Shown here in pieces: positions 6,311-15,049 of a stretch of DNA of 64,000 nucleotides. Under the pieces are notes generated by a model, which worked only from the letters and a program-made list of their open reading frames with translations, was not told the origin of the DNA and ran no database searches. Positions within the stretch are counted from its first letter, which is position 1, and every line of letters starts with the position of its first letter. The stretch spans positions 62,001-126,000 of the forward strand of contig DYEC01000004.1 of NCBI GenBank assembly GCA_020725865.1. Direction: 5' to 3'. Made by a program: the position numbers and the translations under genes. The DNA comes from Anaerolinea sp. GTDB lineage: Bacteria; Chloroflexota; Anaerolineae; Anaerolineales; Anaerolineaceae.

Positions 6311-8896
6311 TTACTCATAGTGAATTGCATCCAGTATTGGTGTCATTGCTGCTCGCCTCGCCGGTAAAATTGCGGCAATTTGCGAAACAAACAGCGCGAT
6401 TGCTAATCCCACCACAACCCCTTGCACCGGAAAAACGTAGGTTAAGTTATAACCTGACATAGCTGTCATTGAGATCATAAAAATACGCGAAAGAATCACT
6501 CCCAAAATGAGACCGAAGATGCCGCCAATCAGTCCCATTAAGCCGGCTTCCGCAAGCACCATGCCAACCACTTGCCAGCGAGTCATCCCTACACTACGTA
6601 ACATCCCTATTTCCTGAGTTCGTTCTATCACATTCATAGTCAGGGTGTTGACTACACCCAATGAAGCTACCAGCATGGCAATCAATGCCAACACATCAAA
6701 CATAATAAATGCCTGATCCATCAGCTGAGAAATGCGTTGTTTAATTTCCTGATTAGACTCAATGATGAGTCGGTCTCGCGCTCCATATAAAGCATCAATA
6801 CGGTTTTGAACTTCCTGAACATCGTAACCGTCTTTTACCTTTATCATATATGCAGTGGCATCATTCACGCGAAAATAACGGCGTAAGTCACCCCAACTGC
6901 CTTCAATTACCTGTCCCTGATTGTAAAAATCAACCACCACCGCCGCTACGCGAAAGTCTTTGGTACCAATATGGGTACGCAGGCGGATTACGTCGCCTTC
7001 TTTTAAGCCGTATTTTTCTGATATCACGCTCGAAATAAAAACAGTGTCACCCTCCGCCAGATGTTGCATTGCCATTCTGGGATTGGTGGCTTTGTCGCTG
7101 AAAACAAACGAAGTTACCCGTCCATGTATTGCCGGATCAATCGCCATTAAGCTTAAATCTTGCTCATTACCATCTGGCTTAAGCCATTTGACATCTAGAT
7201 AGCGGATTGGTGCAACTGCTGTTACTCCTTCAACTGATTCCAGCCGGCGCGCAATATCACGGCGTAAACCGACTGAAGAGCTGACGTACAGGTCACCTCC
7301 AATGTAAGCATTGATCCATTCCTTTAGATCACCACTAAACGACTCGGTCATTCCACGAACGATCAAAATCATTGCCACCCCTATCATTAATGCTGCCACC
7401 GTTAGGGTGGTTCGTAGTTTTGCTCGTTGAACGTTACTGCTTCCGAGACGCCCGCTATTTCCATAAATGCGGCGCATGAATGGTCGTGAAACTTGTTCCC
7501 AGAGGCTGACTGATGCGGGCAGGATTAAGGTAGCACCCCCAAACAATGCGAAAACCACCAGACTGCCCAGACGGAACTGTACATCATAAGGAAAGGGATT
7601 AAGTATTAATATAACTAGTGATACTAACAATAGCCCCAATCCAATGCTCCAGCCGTGAACAATCAACCAGCTATCTCGCCCAGTGCCCCGTATCCGCAAA
7701 GCCTCAAGCGGAGAAATTCTCCCAGCCTGCCATGCGGGTATCAAAGCAGCCAAAACTGTGACAGTTACACCTACCAATAAACTGGTTGCCAGAACATTGG
7801 GGTCAATTCGTATCGTTCCCATCTCTTGGTTCATCATGATGCCCATTAGTCTGCTCAAGCCGCGCGCTAGGAAAATGCCTAATCCCACGCCTAAGATTGA
7901 ACCTAAAACTCCCAATACAAATGCTTCAATGACCACTTGGCGCGTAACTTGAAATCGGGTCATGCCCACAGTTCGTAACATACCAAACTCACGTGTTCGC
8001 TCAACAACCGTCATCGCGAAAGCGTTGTAAATAAGAAAAGCGCCCACAAAAAGAGCAATACCACTTAAGAAATTTAAACCAATCTGGTAGCTACCCAGCA
8101 TTTGCGCCATGCGGCGGCCCTGGGATGCTGGATAGATAACAGCATAATCTTTCCCTAGTCGTTCCTGGATGTCTAATCGTAACGATTCGAGCGCATCTGA
8201 ACTGCTGTATGCTGAAGAAACCACGATATCAATTTGATCAGCATACCCCGGGCGATCAAAAACATTTTGTGCAGTTTTGAGTGGAATGACACCAAAAGCC
8301 CCGTTGTTGATTTGCCCCGGACCGTCTTTTGTTATCAATCCTACAACCCTAAATCTTTGGGCACCCTTAGGAGATAAAATGCTGACCCAATCACCTAACC
8401 CGATTCCCTCTTGATCGGCGTAACTTTTGACCAGTACAATCTCATTTGTCGTGTGATCATTAGAAAGAAAGCGCCCTTCTGAAATTTGATAAGTGCGAGC
8501 ACGTATATCCAGTTCAGGATCAATACCGTACAGGGTTAAGCCTCCCATACTTGCGCCAAAAAAGCTTAAGTCAATTTGATCTGTGGAAATTTGCTCAGCA
8601 AGCAGGGTCTTCACCTGTATCGTGGGAATTGCTACTGCAACGCCCGGTATGTTTTCAACTCTTCGCAACACGCGTTCTGAAAAACCGCGCTGGGTTGAGT
8701 CGGCACTCACAATCATTAAACTGGCATTTCCAGATGTGTTCTTAAATAGACGCGTTACCGAGTCGAGCGCTGTCAGGTTAGTAATCCCAATTGCCAGCAT
8801 ACTGGCAACGCCCAGGATAATTCCAAAAGCACTGAGTAAGACTCGTGTTGGTCTGGATCTCAGGGAACGAAAGATCAAGAGTCGTGAAAGGACCAT
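6311..8896 (-). CDS. ABC transporter permease with two FtsX-type membrane modules
   Basis: An 861-residue permease of the MacB/LolCE type. Each half has one N-terminal transmembrane helix, a large extracytoplasmic domain, then three helices of an FtsX domain. The first half starts SRPTRVLLSAFGIILGV, with FtsX helices at about 270-395. Two extra helices at about 405-455 lead to the second half, which starts LRTTLTVAALMIG, with FtsX helices at about 735-855. Both halves carry the cytoplasmic VxERTxEFGMLR/EIGMLRSVGMTR coupling motif. Its ATPase is encoded 29 bp upstream. Such transporters do mechanotransmission or lipid/lipoprotein extrusion rather than solute import. The substrate is not evident. 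SD is weak. Confidence 0.93.
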   Translation of the reverse strand: MVLSRLLIFRSLRSRPTRVLLSAFGIILGVASMLAIGITNLTALDSVTRLFKNTSGNASLMIVSADSTQRGFSERVLRRVENIPGVAVAIPTIQVKTLLAEQISTDQIDLSFFGASMGGLTLYGIDPELDIRARTYQISEGRFLSNDHTTNEIVLVKSYADQEGIGLGDWVSILSPKGAQRFRVVGLITKDGPGQINNGAFGVIPLKTAQNVFDRPGYADQIDIVVSSAYSSSDALESLRLDIQERLGKDYAVIYPASQGRRMAQMLGSYQIGLNFLSGIALFVGAFLIYNAFAMTVVERTREFGMLRTVGMTRFQVTRQVVIEAFVLGVLGSILGVGLGIFLARGLSRLMGIMMNQEMGTIRIDPNVLATSLLVGVTVTVLAALIPAWQAGRISPLEALRIRGTGRDSWLIVHGWSIGLGLLLVSLVILILNPFPYDVQFRLGSLVVFALFGGATLILPASVSLWEQVSRPFMRRIYGNSGRLGSSNVQRAKLRTTLTVAALMIGVAMILIVRGMTESFSGDLKEWINAYIGGDLYVSSSVGLRRDIARRLESVEGVTAVAPIRYLDVKWLKPDGNEQDLSLMAIDPAIHGRVTSFVFSDKATNPRMAMQHLAEGDTVFISSVISEKYGLKEGDVIRLRTHIGTKDFRVAAVVVDFYNQGQVIEGSWGDLRRYFRVNDATAYMIKVKDGYDVQEVQNRIDALYGARDRLIIESNQEIKQRISQLMDQAFIMFDVLALIAMLVASLGVVNTLTMNVIERTQEIGMLRSVGMTRWQVVGMVLAEAGLMGLIGGIFGLILGVILSRIFMISMTAMSGYNLTYVFPVQGVVVGLAIALFVSQIAAILPARRAAMTPILDAIHYE

Positions 8897-8925
8897 ACAG
8901 TCAGCACCAATAATGTGTAAAGCAC

Positions 8926-9675
8926 TTAAGCCTCAAGTTTCGCCATAGTTTTCATCACTAACCGCAAACGTTGCACGGGTGTTTGATTGTGTTTCAGTTG
9001 GATTTCAACTTTTATTTGCCCGTCTTTCAGAAACACAATTCGATCTGCGTATGTTGCTGCGCGTGGATCGTGTGTGACTACAACAATTGTTTGCGATAGC
9101 TGATCACAGGAGCGTCGCAGCAATTCCATGATTAGCACACCAGTTTTTGAGTCGAGGTTGCCGGTTGGTTCATCAGCCAGCACAATAGCTGGTTCGGTAA
9201 TCAAGGCGCGTGCCAATGCAACTCGCTGTTGCTCTCCTCCCGAAAGCTGGTCAGGTTTATGGCGGCGGCGATCAGATAATCCAACGAGTTCAAGCAACGT
9301 CTGCAGGCGCTGTTCATAGTAACGCGGGTCTTTTCCATCGATCAAAATTGGCAGCATGATGTTCTCTTCAGCAGTCAAGGTTGGCAATAGGTTGTAAAAC
9401 TGGAAGACAAATCCAACATTGTGGCGACGAACCAGCGTTGCCTGTCCGTCATCTAACACAGAAAGTCGTTTTCCTGCCAATATAACTTCACCATCAGACG
9501 GTTTATCAAGACCGCCCAGAAGATGTAACAGGGTTGATTTTCCGCTACCCGATGCGCCCATAATAGCAACAAATTCACCTTTTTCCACACAGAAATTCAC
9601 TCCATCCAGCGCGTTTACCACATGCTTGCCCAACTGATACCGTTTATGAAGGTTTTTTGCCTCAACAACAGTCAT
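8926..9675 (-). CDS. ABC transporter ATP-binding protein (LolD/MacB type)
   Basis: A 249-residue nucleotide-binding subunit. Walker A is [10 protein letters not shown]-loop [16 protein letters not shown], signature [15 protein letters not shown], Walker [13 protein letters not shown], and switch His in VVTHDPRAA. The NLLPTLTA and PTGNLD segments are typical of the LolD/MacB/FtsE class. A strong AGGAGG precedes the ATG. It pairs with the FtsX permease that follows 29 bp later and is third in a minus-strand run beginning at the PlsY-like gene. The run of about 20 residues after the ATPase core is basic. Confidence 0.95.
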   Translation of the reverse strand: MTVVEAKNLHKRYQLGKHVVNALDGVNFCVEKGEFVAIMGASGSGKSTLLHLLGGLDKPSDGEVILAGKRLSVLDDGQATLVRRHNVGFVFQFYNLLPTLTAEENIMLPILIDGKDPRYYEQRLQTLLELVGLSDRRRHKPDQLSGGEQQRVALARALITEPAIVLADEPTGNLDSKTGVLIMELLRRSCDQLSQTIVVVTHDPRAATYADRIVFLKDGQIKVEIQLKHNQTPVQRLRLVMKTMAKLEA

Positions 9676-9735
9676 CTAGACCTCCTGCAATTACCCATAA
9701 ACTGTTCATTTGGCAACCAATATACTAGAATTCTC

Positions 9736-12081
9736 TCATCTGTCATGGATGATAACCTCTCCTTTGTATCCATCAATTGTAACTATCATATCATCTGTCA
9801 GGCAAAAAGCATTGGATACTGAAACAACTGCTGGAATTTTATACTCTCGTGCAATGATGGAACTATGTGAAAGCATTCCGCCTGATTCGGAAATTACTCC
9901 ACCGGCACGTGCGAAGAGAGGAGTCCATCCAACATCCGAAAAAGGTACCACCAAAACATCACCCTCTCTGACTTTATTGAAATCTGCAATGCCCCGAATC
10001 AGGCGCACAGGTCCGGTATAGTATCCTCGTGAAGTTGGCACACCAGTTAATTTGTTGTTTGTGGCGATCCCTACTGGCGGTGGTTCGTCGCCATATATGA
10101 CACCTGGCAAGGTAACATCGCGGTAATCTTCCATTTCTTTTTTACGCTGGTTTACTATGTCCGCACATTTATAGCCCTGATCTGGATATTTAACTACCTG
10201 TTTTACTTCGTCTAAAGTTAAGTAAAATATGTCATCCCGTTCAATCAGCAACCTATTACGAACAAAGTGATCAGCAAGTGCCAGAAAGTATACCCGGAAC
10301 AGACCATAGCCATAAGTATACAATGAGCTGATCTGTTCGCGATGCAGGCGAAACCGTTGGGCACGATGATGAAGGATCTTAAGTGCCAAGCGGCGTCCCA
10401 GCGGTGCCTGTATCTCGGGCACCCTGAGAAGACGTTCGCCGGCTCCTATCTCAGGTTGTGTAAAGGATGCGATGAGTGAGAGGATCAAATTCGGATTCTC
10501 GCGCCATGGCGACACTGAAATATCTGTACCTACATCGCTCAGATGGCCGAAGCGATCAATGAAATTGGCTACCGCTTGTTGAAACTCTTCAATCTGGGGC
10601 AGTTTCTGAAATTCCGCATAGCTGCTATTAAGTATTTGGGTTCTTAAACCTTCGTCGAACTGACTAAACTGTTGATGAAGTTGCATAAGGAAAAAGTTTG
10701 GATCAAATTCTCTTAATTCTTCCACACCGTACATTACGTCCACTTTATCCGGGTCAACGCCAGCTTTTTTCAGTTGACCGCGCAGAATCATATTGTACAT
10801 AGACATGAGAAGTGGGGCGACAATCGTGTAATAAGCTGTCTTCTGATTAAGGATAAAAAGTTGGTCAATGGTTTCGATCAGCTCATGGGGACTTTGTTGC
10901 GAGGCTTTTTCAATTGAAAACCTTTGATACTCCTGTTGGGCTTCGATTAGAAACTTCTGAATCTTTGGTGAGAAATTCCACTTATCCAACATCATACGCA
11001 ATATGCGAGGAATTTTGGGAATCAAGGCGCGGTTCGGCTTAAAGGCTGGCATCTGTACTCCTGCTGGCCCGACTCCCATCATCATTTCTAAAACCTCGCG
11101 TGGCAATCCTAAACTATTAAATACCTGACCCAAAATTTGCATGTTGAAATATGCGCGGTAATAGAACGGTTTGGCAAGGCTCATCACATCAATATCGTTC
11201 TTGCCAATCATCTCTGTAATCAAAATTTTCCAGGCACCACAAACCAAAGGAACATTCAAAGACCAGACCAGCGGTTTGATCATACCTGGCATCATTTCTT
11301 TAGCAATTGAATTAGAATAAACTGGTACGTTTCTTGTTGAGGTAATCTCCCGCATTTGTACCCAATAAATTTGCCTCCCATCATATACCCACTCCAAATC
11401 AACATCTTTGCAAAAAACTTTAGAGATTCTACGGATCTTGTCTACAAGCTCCTGCATTAACGTCAGATCGATTTCATTATGTTCTGGTTTGGCAATCCAG
11501 ACTCCCCACTTGTTAATATACGTATAAGGGGTAATTCCTCCTTGTACAAGCGCGTCGCCTCGTCCCTTGACAACTTCGATCACCGTCTCATCCATGCCGG
11601 TTATCGGATGCTTGCTAAAGGCCACACCGGAAAGCACAGGAGAAACCATCTCTTGAATGATAACCGCCATGTGAAGTTCCTTCTGACCTTTATTATGCTT
11701 CTGTATATAAATCTGAACCTCATTAGATTGGGTGGTAGCCCAAACCGACCAGATTGCCCGCAATATGTCACTCACGCCATACACATCCAGGATGGTCTTA
11801 AATTGACCTGCAAAAGAATGCTCAAAGTCGTCTTCCAGATTGGCTGAGGAGCGCACAGCATACGGAATATTTGGTGCAATAATCTGGTTTAGCTCACTCT
11901 CTAGCGAGGCAAGCATTTCAATATTATTCTTAAGATAACCATCGTATGCCTGCCATGTGCACACATATGTTGTTGGTGTCAAAAACCCTTTATCCTGCAA
12001 GAGACGCAAATTACGCGCTTTATTACCAATCGAGGCAGGAAGCCGCTTCTCCCGCAAGTTAAAAATGTATTTTTTGTTCAT
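9736..12081 (-). CDS. PEP-synthase-like phosphotransferase lacking the PEP/pyruvate barrel (RPH-like architecture)
   Basis: 781 residues from the ATG at 12081, which has GAGGG 6 bp before it. The longer frame adds 18 unlikely residues. The N-terminal region of about 290 residues is a PPDK-type ATP-grasp domain: GNKARNLRLLQDKGF, YAVRSSANLEDD, SFAGQFKTILDV, IQEMVSPVLSGVAFSKHP, then DLEWVYDGRQIYWVQMREI. A helical middle region follows. The C-terminal swivelling domain has the phosphohistidine loop GGMLSHSSIIARE, with His739, and then PAVV. No C-terminal TIM barrel follows, so it cannot be a complete PEP synthase or PPDK. The layout matches rifampicin phosphotransferase-like enzymes, which move the beta-phosphate of ATP to a small acceptor. 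The acceptor here is unknown. Confidence 0.85.
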   Translation of the reverse strand: MNKKYIFNLREKRLPASIGNKARNLRLLQDKGFLTPTTYVCTWQAYDGYLKNNIEMLASLESELNQIIAPNIPYAVRSSANLEDDFEHSFAGQFKTILDVYGVSDILRAIWSVWATTQSNEVQIYIQKHNKGQKELHMAVIIQEMVSPVLSGVAFSKHPITGMDETVIEVVKGRGDALVQGGITPYTYINKWGVWIAKPEHNEIDLTLMQELVDKIRRISKVFCKDVDLEWVYDGRQIYWVQMREITSTRNVPVYSNSIAKEMMPGMIKPLVWSLNVPLVCGAWKILITEMIGKNDIDVMSLAKPFYYRAYFNMQILGQVFNSLGLPREVLEMMMGVGPAGVQMPAFKPNRALIPKIPRILRMMLDKWNFSPKIQKFLIEAQQEYQRFSIEKASQQSPHELIETIDQLFILNQKTAYYTIVAPLLMSMYNMILRGQLKKAGVDPDKVDVMYGVEELREFDPNFFLMQLHQQFSQFDEGLRTQILNSSYAEFQKLPQIEEFQQAVANFIDRFGHLSDVGTDISVSPWRENPNLILSLIASFTQPEIGAGERLLRVPEIQAPLGRRLALKILHHRAQRFRLHREQISSLYTYGYGLFRVYFLALADHFVRNRLLIERDDIFYLTLDEVKQVVKYPDQGYKCADIVNQRKKEMEDYRDVTLPGVIYGDEPPPVGIATNNKLTGVPTSRGYYTGPVRLIRGIADFNKVREGDVLVVPFSDVGWTPLFARAGGVISESGGMLSHSSIIAREYKIPAVVSVSNAFCLTDDMIVTIDGYKGEVIIHDR

Positions 12082-12143
12082 ATAAACCCTCTGTTTTTCC
12101 CTCTTCGTGACGGGCTTCAAACAAACTCGGAGCAATGTAAACT

Positions 12144-12872
12144 TCAGGGCTTGCTTTTGTGTGGCCCCCGAAAATAATTCATAATCCTTAACATTGCTCT
12201 TCCCATTGGATTGGTTATCATTGTTTCGCTCAATGAAATGTTCTTAACCTGATCCCTGAATTGCAAATATTGCTTCAGTTCCGGAATCATTGCTAATATA
12301 AACAAAATGTTCACTGCCAATGCATATCTAACATAAGTAAGGTTGCCAGTCATAAACCACATCCAGGGAATCAGCAGCCACAAACCGCTCAGAAATACCA
12401 GTAGGAAGTTGCGAAATACGACCAGCCCAAGAATCCAGCCACCTATTGAACACACTATGGCACCCAGCCAGTCAACAGCCAGTAATCCACCATAAATTGT
12501 TGAGAATCCACGCCCACCCTTAAACCGATAATATACGGGCCAGCAGTGGCCAATTGTTCCAGCCAGCGCAGTGATCAAGAAATACGATTGATGGGGGTAA
12601 TAAAGCCTGAAGAGCAGTGTTGGTATGAAGACCTTTGCCATATCCAGCAGGCCGATTGCGCAACCTGCCTTTGATCCCAAAATTTCAGATGCGGCTGAAG
12701 CACCTTTTGCGCTTACAACCATTTTCCGGTCGCTGCCGGGGACATCTAGCTCAAAATCTTTGAGCTCTTTCTTTTCTTCCGGCGCAAATAATCGCACTGC
12801 CAAGCGGGGAAAAGAAATGCTACCTGTTATGTAACCAAGAAAAGCGCTCAATAATACAATCCCAACATCCAT
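12144..12872 (-). CDS. Atypical PlsY-like glycerol-3-phosphate acyltransferase family protein
   Basis: A 242-residue polytopic membrane protein of the PlsY family, whose members acylate glycerol 3-phosphate from acyl-phosphate. The N-terminal helix ends GYITGSISF, and GHCWPVYYRFKGGRGFST matches the conserved second cytoplasmic motif. The first cytoplasmic motif, normally SGNxGATN, reads SAKGASAASEILG here, and the loop before it is longer and charged (APEEKKELKDFELDVPG). The housekeeping activity is therefore uncertain. First gene of the run with the phosphotransferase and the ABC transporter, 62 bp before the next start. AAGGA lies 6 bp before the ATG. Confidence 0.82.
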   Translation of the reverse strand: MDVGIVLLSAFLGYITGSISFPRLAVRLFAPEEKKELKDFELDVPGSDRKMVVSAKGASAASEILGSKAGCAIGLLDMAKVFIPTLLFRLYYPHQSYFLITALAGTIGHCWPVYYRFKGGRGFSTIYGGLLAVDWLGAIVCSIGGWILGLVVFRNFLLVFLSGLWLLIPWMWFMTGNLTYVRYALAVNILFILAMIPELKQYLQFRDQVKNISLSETMITNPMGRAMLRIMNYFRGPHKSKP

Positions 12873-13136
12873 GATTTTCCTTTTTTACATTAGCACCAGA
12901 GCGAAAATGGGACCAAGAAAATGTGATAATCCCCTTGTGAAAGAACAATAAGAAAACAAGAAGTATTGTGCTGGGCGACAAGAACAAGGCAGATAATCTA
13001 GCGCTTTATCTAAGATTATTTTACAGCAAAAGAGTTTGACAGAAAACACTCTGTATCAAGCTTTATGAGGGTCTAATACATATCCCCCCCTTGTGAAAAA
13101 TAAATCCAGTTTCATCTGAATAGAAACAGTCAGCAA

Positions 13137-13718
13137 TCAGGGAGCATTAATATGACCAATAACCACATCGTTGACCAATACTTCGTAATTCCCTGTCGGA
13201 AAACTACCCAGCGAGATTGTCATTTCAAATTTCGCCAGCACTTGAACGCAGATTTTTTCTGGATCAACAAGCGAGAACACACTAATTTTGATTTGTTTGC
13301 TCATCTCCGGTGGTTTGACTTCAGCGCGCACTTCGTGACAGGGAGTTGGCAGGTTGCCCTTGATCACCACGGCATACTGAGGCGGGTAACTTTCTCTGAT
13401 AAGCAAATCAGCCGTATCAATGAAAACCGAACCTCTGGCGAACCGCTCATCGCCAGGCCGTGGCTGATAGGGATTTGTTGGCAATGGGATAAAAACATCT
13501 CCCGGCGCATTTGAAGTCAGTTCCTGTGGAGGTACCGGTGAAATTGTTGGAATGCTGGTAACTGGCTCGATGATGCCTGTTGGGGAAGCGACAGCATGGT
13601 CCGGCGGGGGGATCACTGGAGTTCTGGTGTTAGTTGGTAGCATCAGCGGCGAACAGGCTACTAATGCAATCATAGAAAAAGAAAAAAGTATCATCAGAAA
13701 CATTCCACGTGAAATCAT
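13137..13718 (-). CDS. Lipoprotein of unknown function
   Basis: 193 residues. A signal peptide with lipobox LVAC (Cys22) is followed by about 60 residues rich in Pro, Thr and Ser. The C-terminal 110 residues look beta-rich: FARGSVFIDTADLLIRESYPPQYAVVIKGNLPTPCHEVR, a FEMTISLGSFPTGNYEVLV strand pair and a final VIGHINAP. Two or three Cys in the domain could form a disulfide. It resembles small exported Ig-like or copper-binding-like domains, but I do not recognise a family. It follows the CAP lipoprotein gene by 67 bp on the same strand. GTGAGG before the ATG is a plausible SD. Confidence 0.75.
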   Translation of the reverse strand: MISRGMFLMILFSFSMIALVACSPLMLPTNTRTPVIPPPDHAVASPTGIIEPVTSIPTISPVPPQELTSNAPGDVFIPLPTNPYQPRPGDERFARGSVFIDTADLLIRESYPPQYAVVIKGNLPTPCHEVRAEVKPPEMSKQIKISVFSLVDPEKICVQVLAKFEMTISLGSFPTGNYEVLVNDVVIGHINAP

Positions 13719-13785
13719 CTTAGCGCCTCACTCTCATTATATACAATAGACGATGGCGCTGAGCACCCGGTTCCCAAAGGAGACT

Positions 13786-14901
13786 CTATTTGGGCTTGGC
13801 AAAAACCAGCGAATAATAGCCCCCATAAGAACTGGAGGGACTATAAGCATAGCCGATACCAATCTCTGTTACTTTCGGGCTTAGGATATTATCGCGATGC
13901 ACCTTGCTGTTCATCCACCAATTAAATGCGCCTACCGGCGTCCCTCCAAAGGCTGGATTGCCCACATAAATATTTTCAGTTGCGTACGCGTAATTGTACC
14001 CCTGCGCCTGAATGCGGGTATACCAAGTGGAACCGTCACTACCAATATGATCCACAAAATCCTGACATGCCATGTCCGCGCTATGCACGTCTGCCGCGGC
14101 TGCCAGCTTTTCATTCGAAGCCAATGTAGGTATGTTTTCCTGTTGCCTGGCACCATTGATGAGTTGTAATAACTCCTCCAGATAGCCGGCGTTTCGTTGA
14201 GGTGAGCAAACGCCTGATGAAGGTGCCGGCGTGTTTTGCACAGGCTGGGCCAAAGGGGATGACACAGCAGTGCTCTTTTCGGGTGCCTTCAATGGGTACC
14301 AGCTTACACCGATCTTGACCCAAATCAAACCAACCCCGCCGCTGTCAACGCCAAAACGGTTCCCATAAGGGTCTTGAAACTGCCAGTAACCGGTAAATTC
14401 TCCCCCCGTTGCAGGCGAACGCAGGTTAACCGAAACGTCCACAATCTCCCCTGGTACTGCTGGTGGCATAGGGTTGGATAGTGCGCCATTTAAAATATCC
14501 CCGCTGTGAAAAACCAGCGCATAGGTTTCATTCCAGGTGCATGTTCCCTCATTACGAATGCGCCATGTCTTGACAAAACTTTGATTTTGTGCAAAAGATG
14601 AACCATCCGGTACAGTGACATCGCCAAAGAAACCCGCAGTATCCACGCAATCTTTCATTATCATGGATGTGGGTGAAGATTCTGTTATTGAAGGCTGTGA
14701 AGGTGCAATCGTTGGCTCAGTATTCTGAATGGTTGCAACCATTGTTGGGGCAGGCGAAGACGTGGTGGTTGGGGTAGAAACAGGGAAGGTTTGGATTTGA
14801 TTTGGTGCAGGTGAAATCTCTCGTGCAGTGCACCCAAGTAGAGTAAATAGTAAAAGGACAAAAGCACCCCCCTTCAAAATAGGCTGTTTTTTCATCTTCA
14901 A
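13786..14901 (-). CDS. Lipoprotein with NBR1-like Ig domain and CAP/SCP domain
   Basis: 371 residues. The signal peptide ends in lipobox LLGC (Cys24), followed by a Thr/Pro/Ser linker to about residue 80. Residues 85-195 match the NBR1-type four-tryptophan Ig-like domain: FVKTWRIRNEGTCTWNETYALVF, VDVSVNLRSPATGGEFTGYWQFQDPYGNRFG. After a second linker, residues 240-371 form a CAP domain (LLQLINGARQQ, LAAAADVHSADMA, VDHIGSDGSTWYTRIQAQGY, ENIYVG, WMNSKVHRDNILSPKVTEIGIGY) with the His and Glu pocket residues in place. Bacterial CAP proteins are extracellular, and their activity is mostly undefined. Confidence 0.9.
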   Translation of the reverse strand: MKMKKQPILKGGAFVLLLFTLLGCTAREISPAPNQIQTFPVSTPTTTSSPAPTMVATIQNTEPTIAPSQPSITESSPTSMIMKDCVDTAGFFGDVTVPDGSSFAQNQSFVKTWRIRNEGTCTWNETYALVFHSGDILNGALSNPMPPAVPGEIVDVSVNLRSPATGGEFTGYWQFQDPYGNRFGVDSGGVGLIWVKIGVSWYPLKAPEKSTAVSSPLAQPVQNTPAPSSGVCSPQRNAGYLEELLQLINGARQQENIPTLASNEKLAAAADVHSADMACQDFVDHIGSDGSTWYTRIQAQGYNYAYATENIYVGNPAFGGTPVGAFNWWMNSKVHRDNILSPKVTEIGIGYAYSPSSSYGGYYSLVFAKPK

Positions 14902-14934
14902 CCGCTTTCAAGTAATCGGACTAAATTTATCATA

Positions 14935-14940
14935 ATTATA
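14935..14940 (-). promoter_or_regulatory. -10 element for CAP lipoprotein gene
   Basis: TATAAT on the minus strand, 33 bp before the ATG at 14901. The -35 is poor (TGGAAA-like at 17-18 bp). Confidence 0.4.
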
Positions 14941-15014
14941 CATCTATGTCCACAAAATTTCCATTATTGCAATAGTTTTTTGGGAATTGGTCTTAAACGC
15001 TACCTCGGCAAAAT

Positions 15015-15043
15015 TTGACATTTTTTGATAGCCAATTTAAACT
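15015..15043 (+). promoter_or_regulatory. Promoter of comM, placing the start point at the ATG
   Basis: Consensus TTGACA (15015-15020), 17-bp spacer, TAAACT (15038-15043). The ATG begins at 15050, seven bases after the -10, where transcription would start. The comM mRNA is therefore predicted to be leaderless. Confidence 0.7.
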
Positions 15044-15049
15044 TAACTT

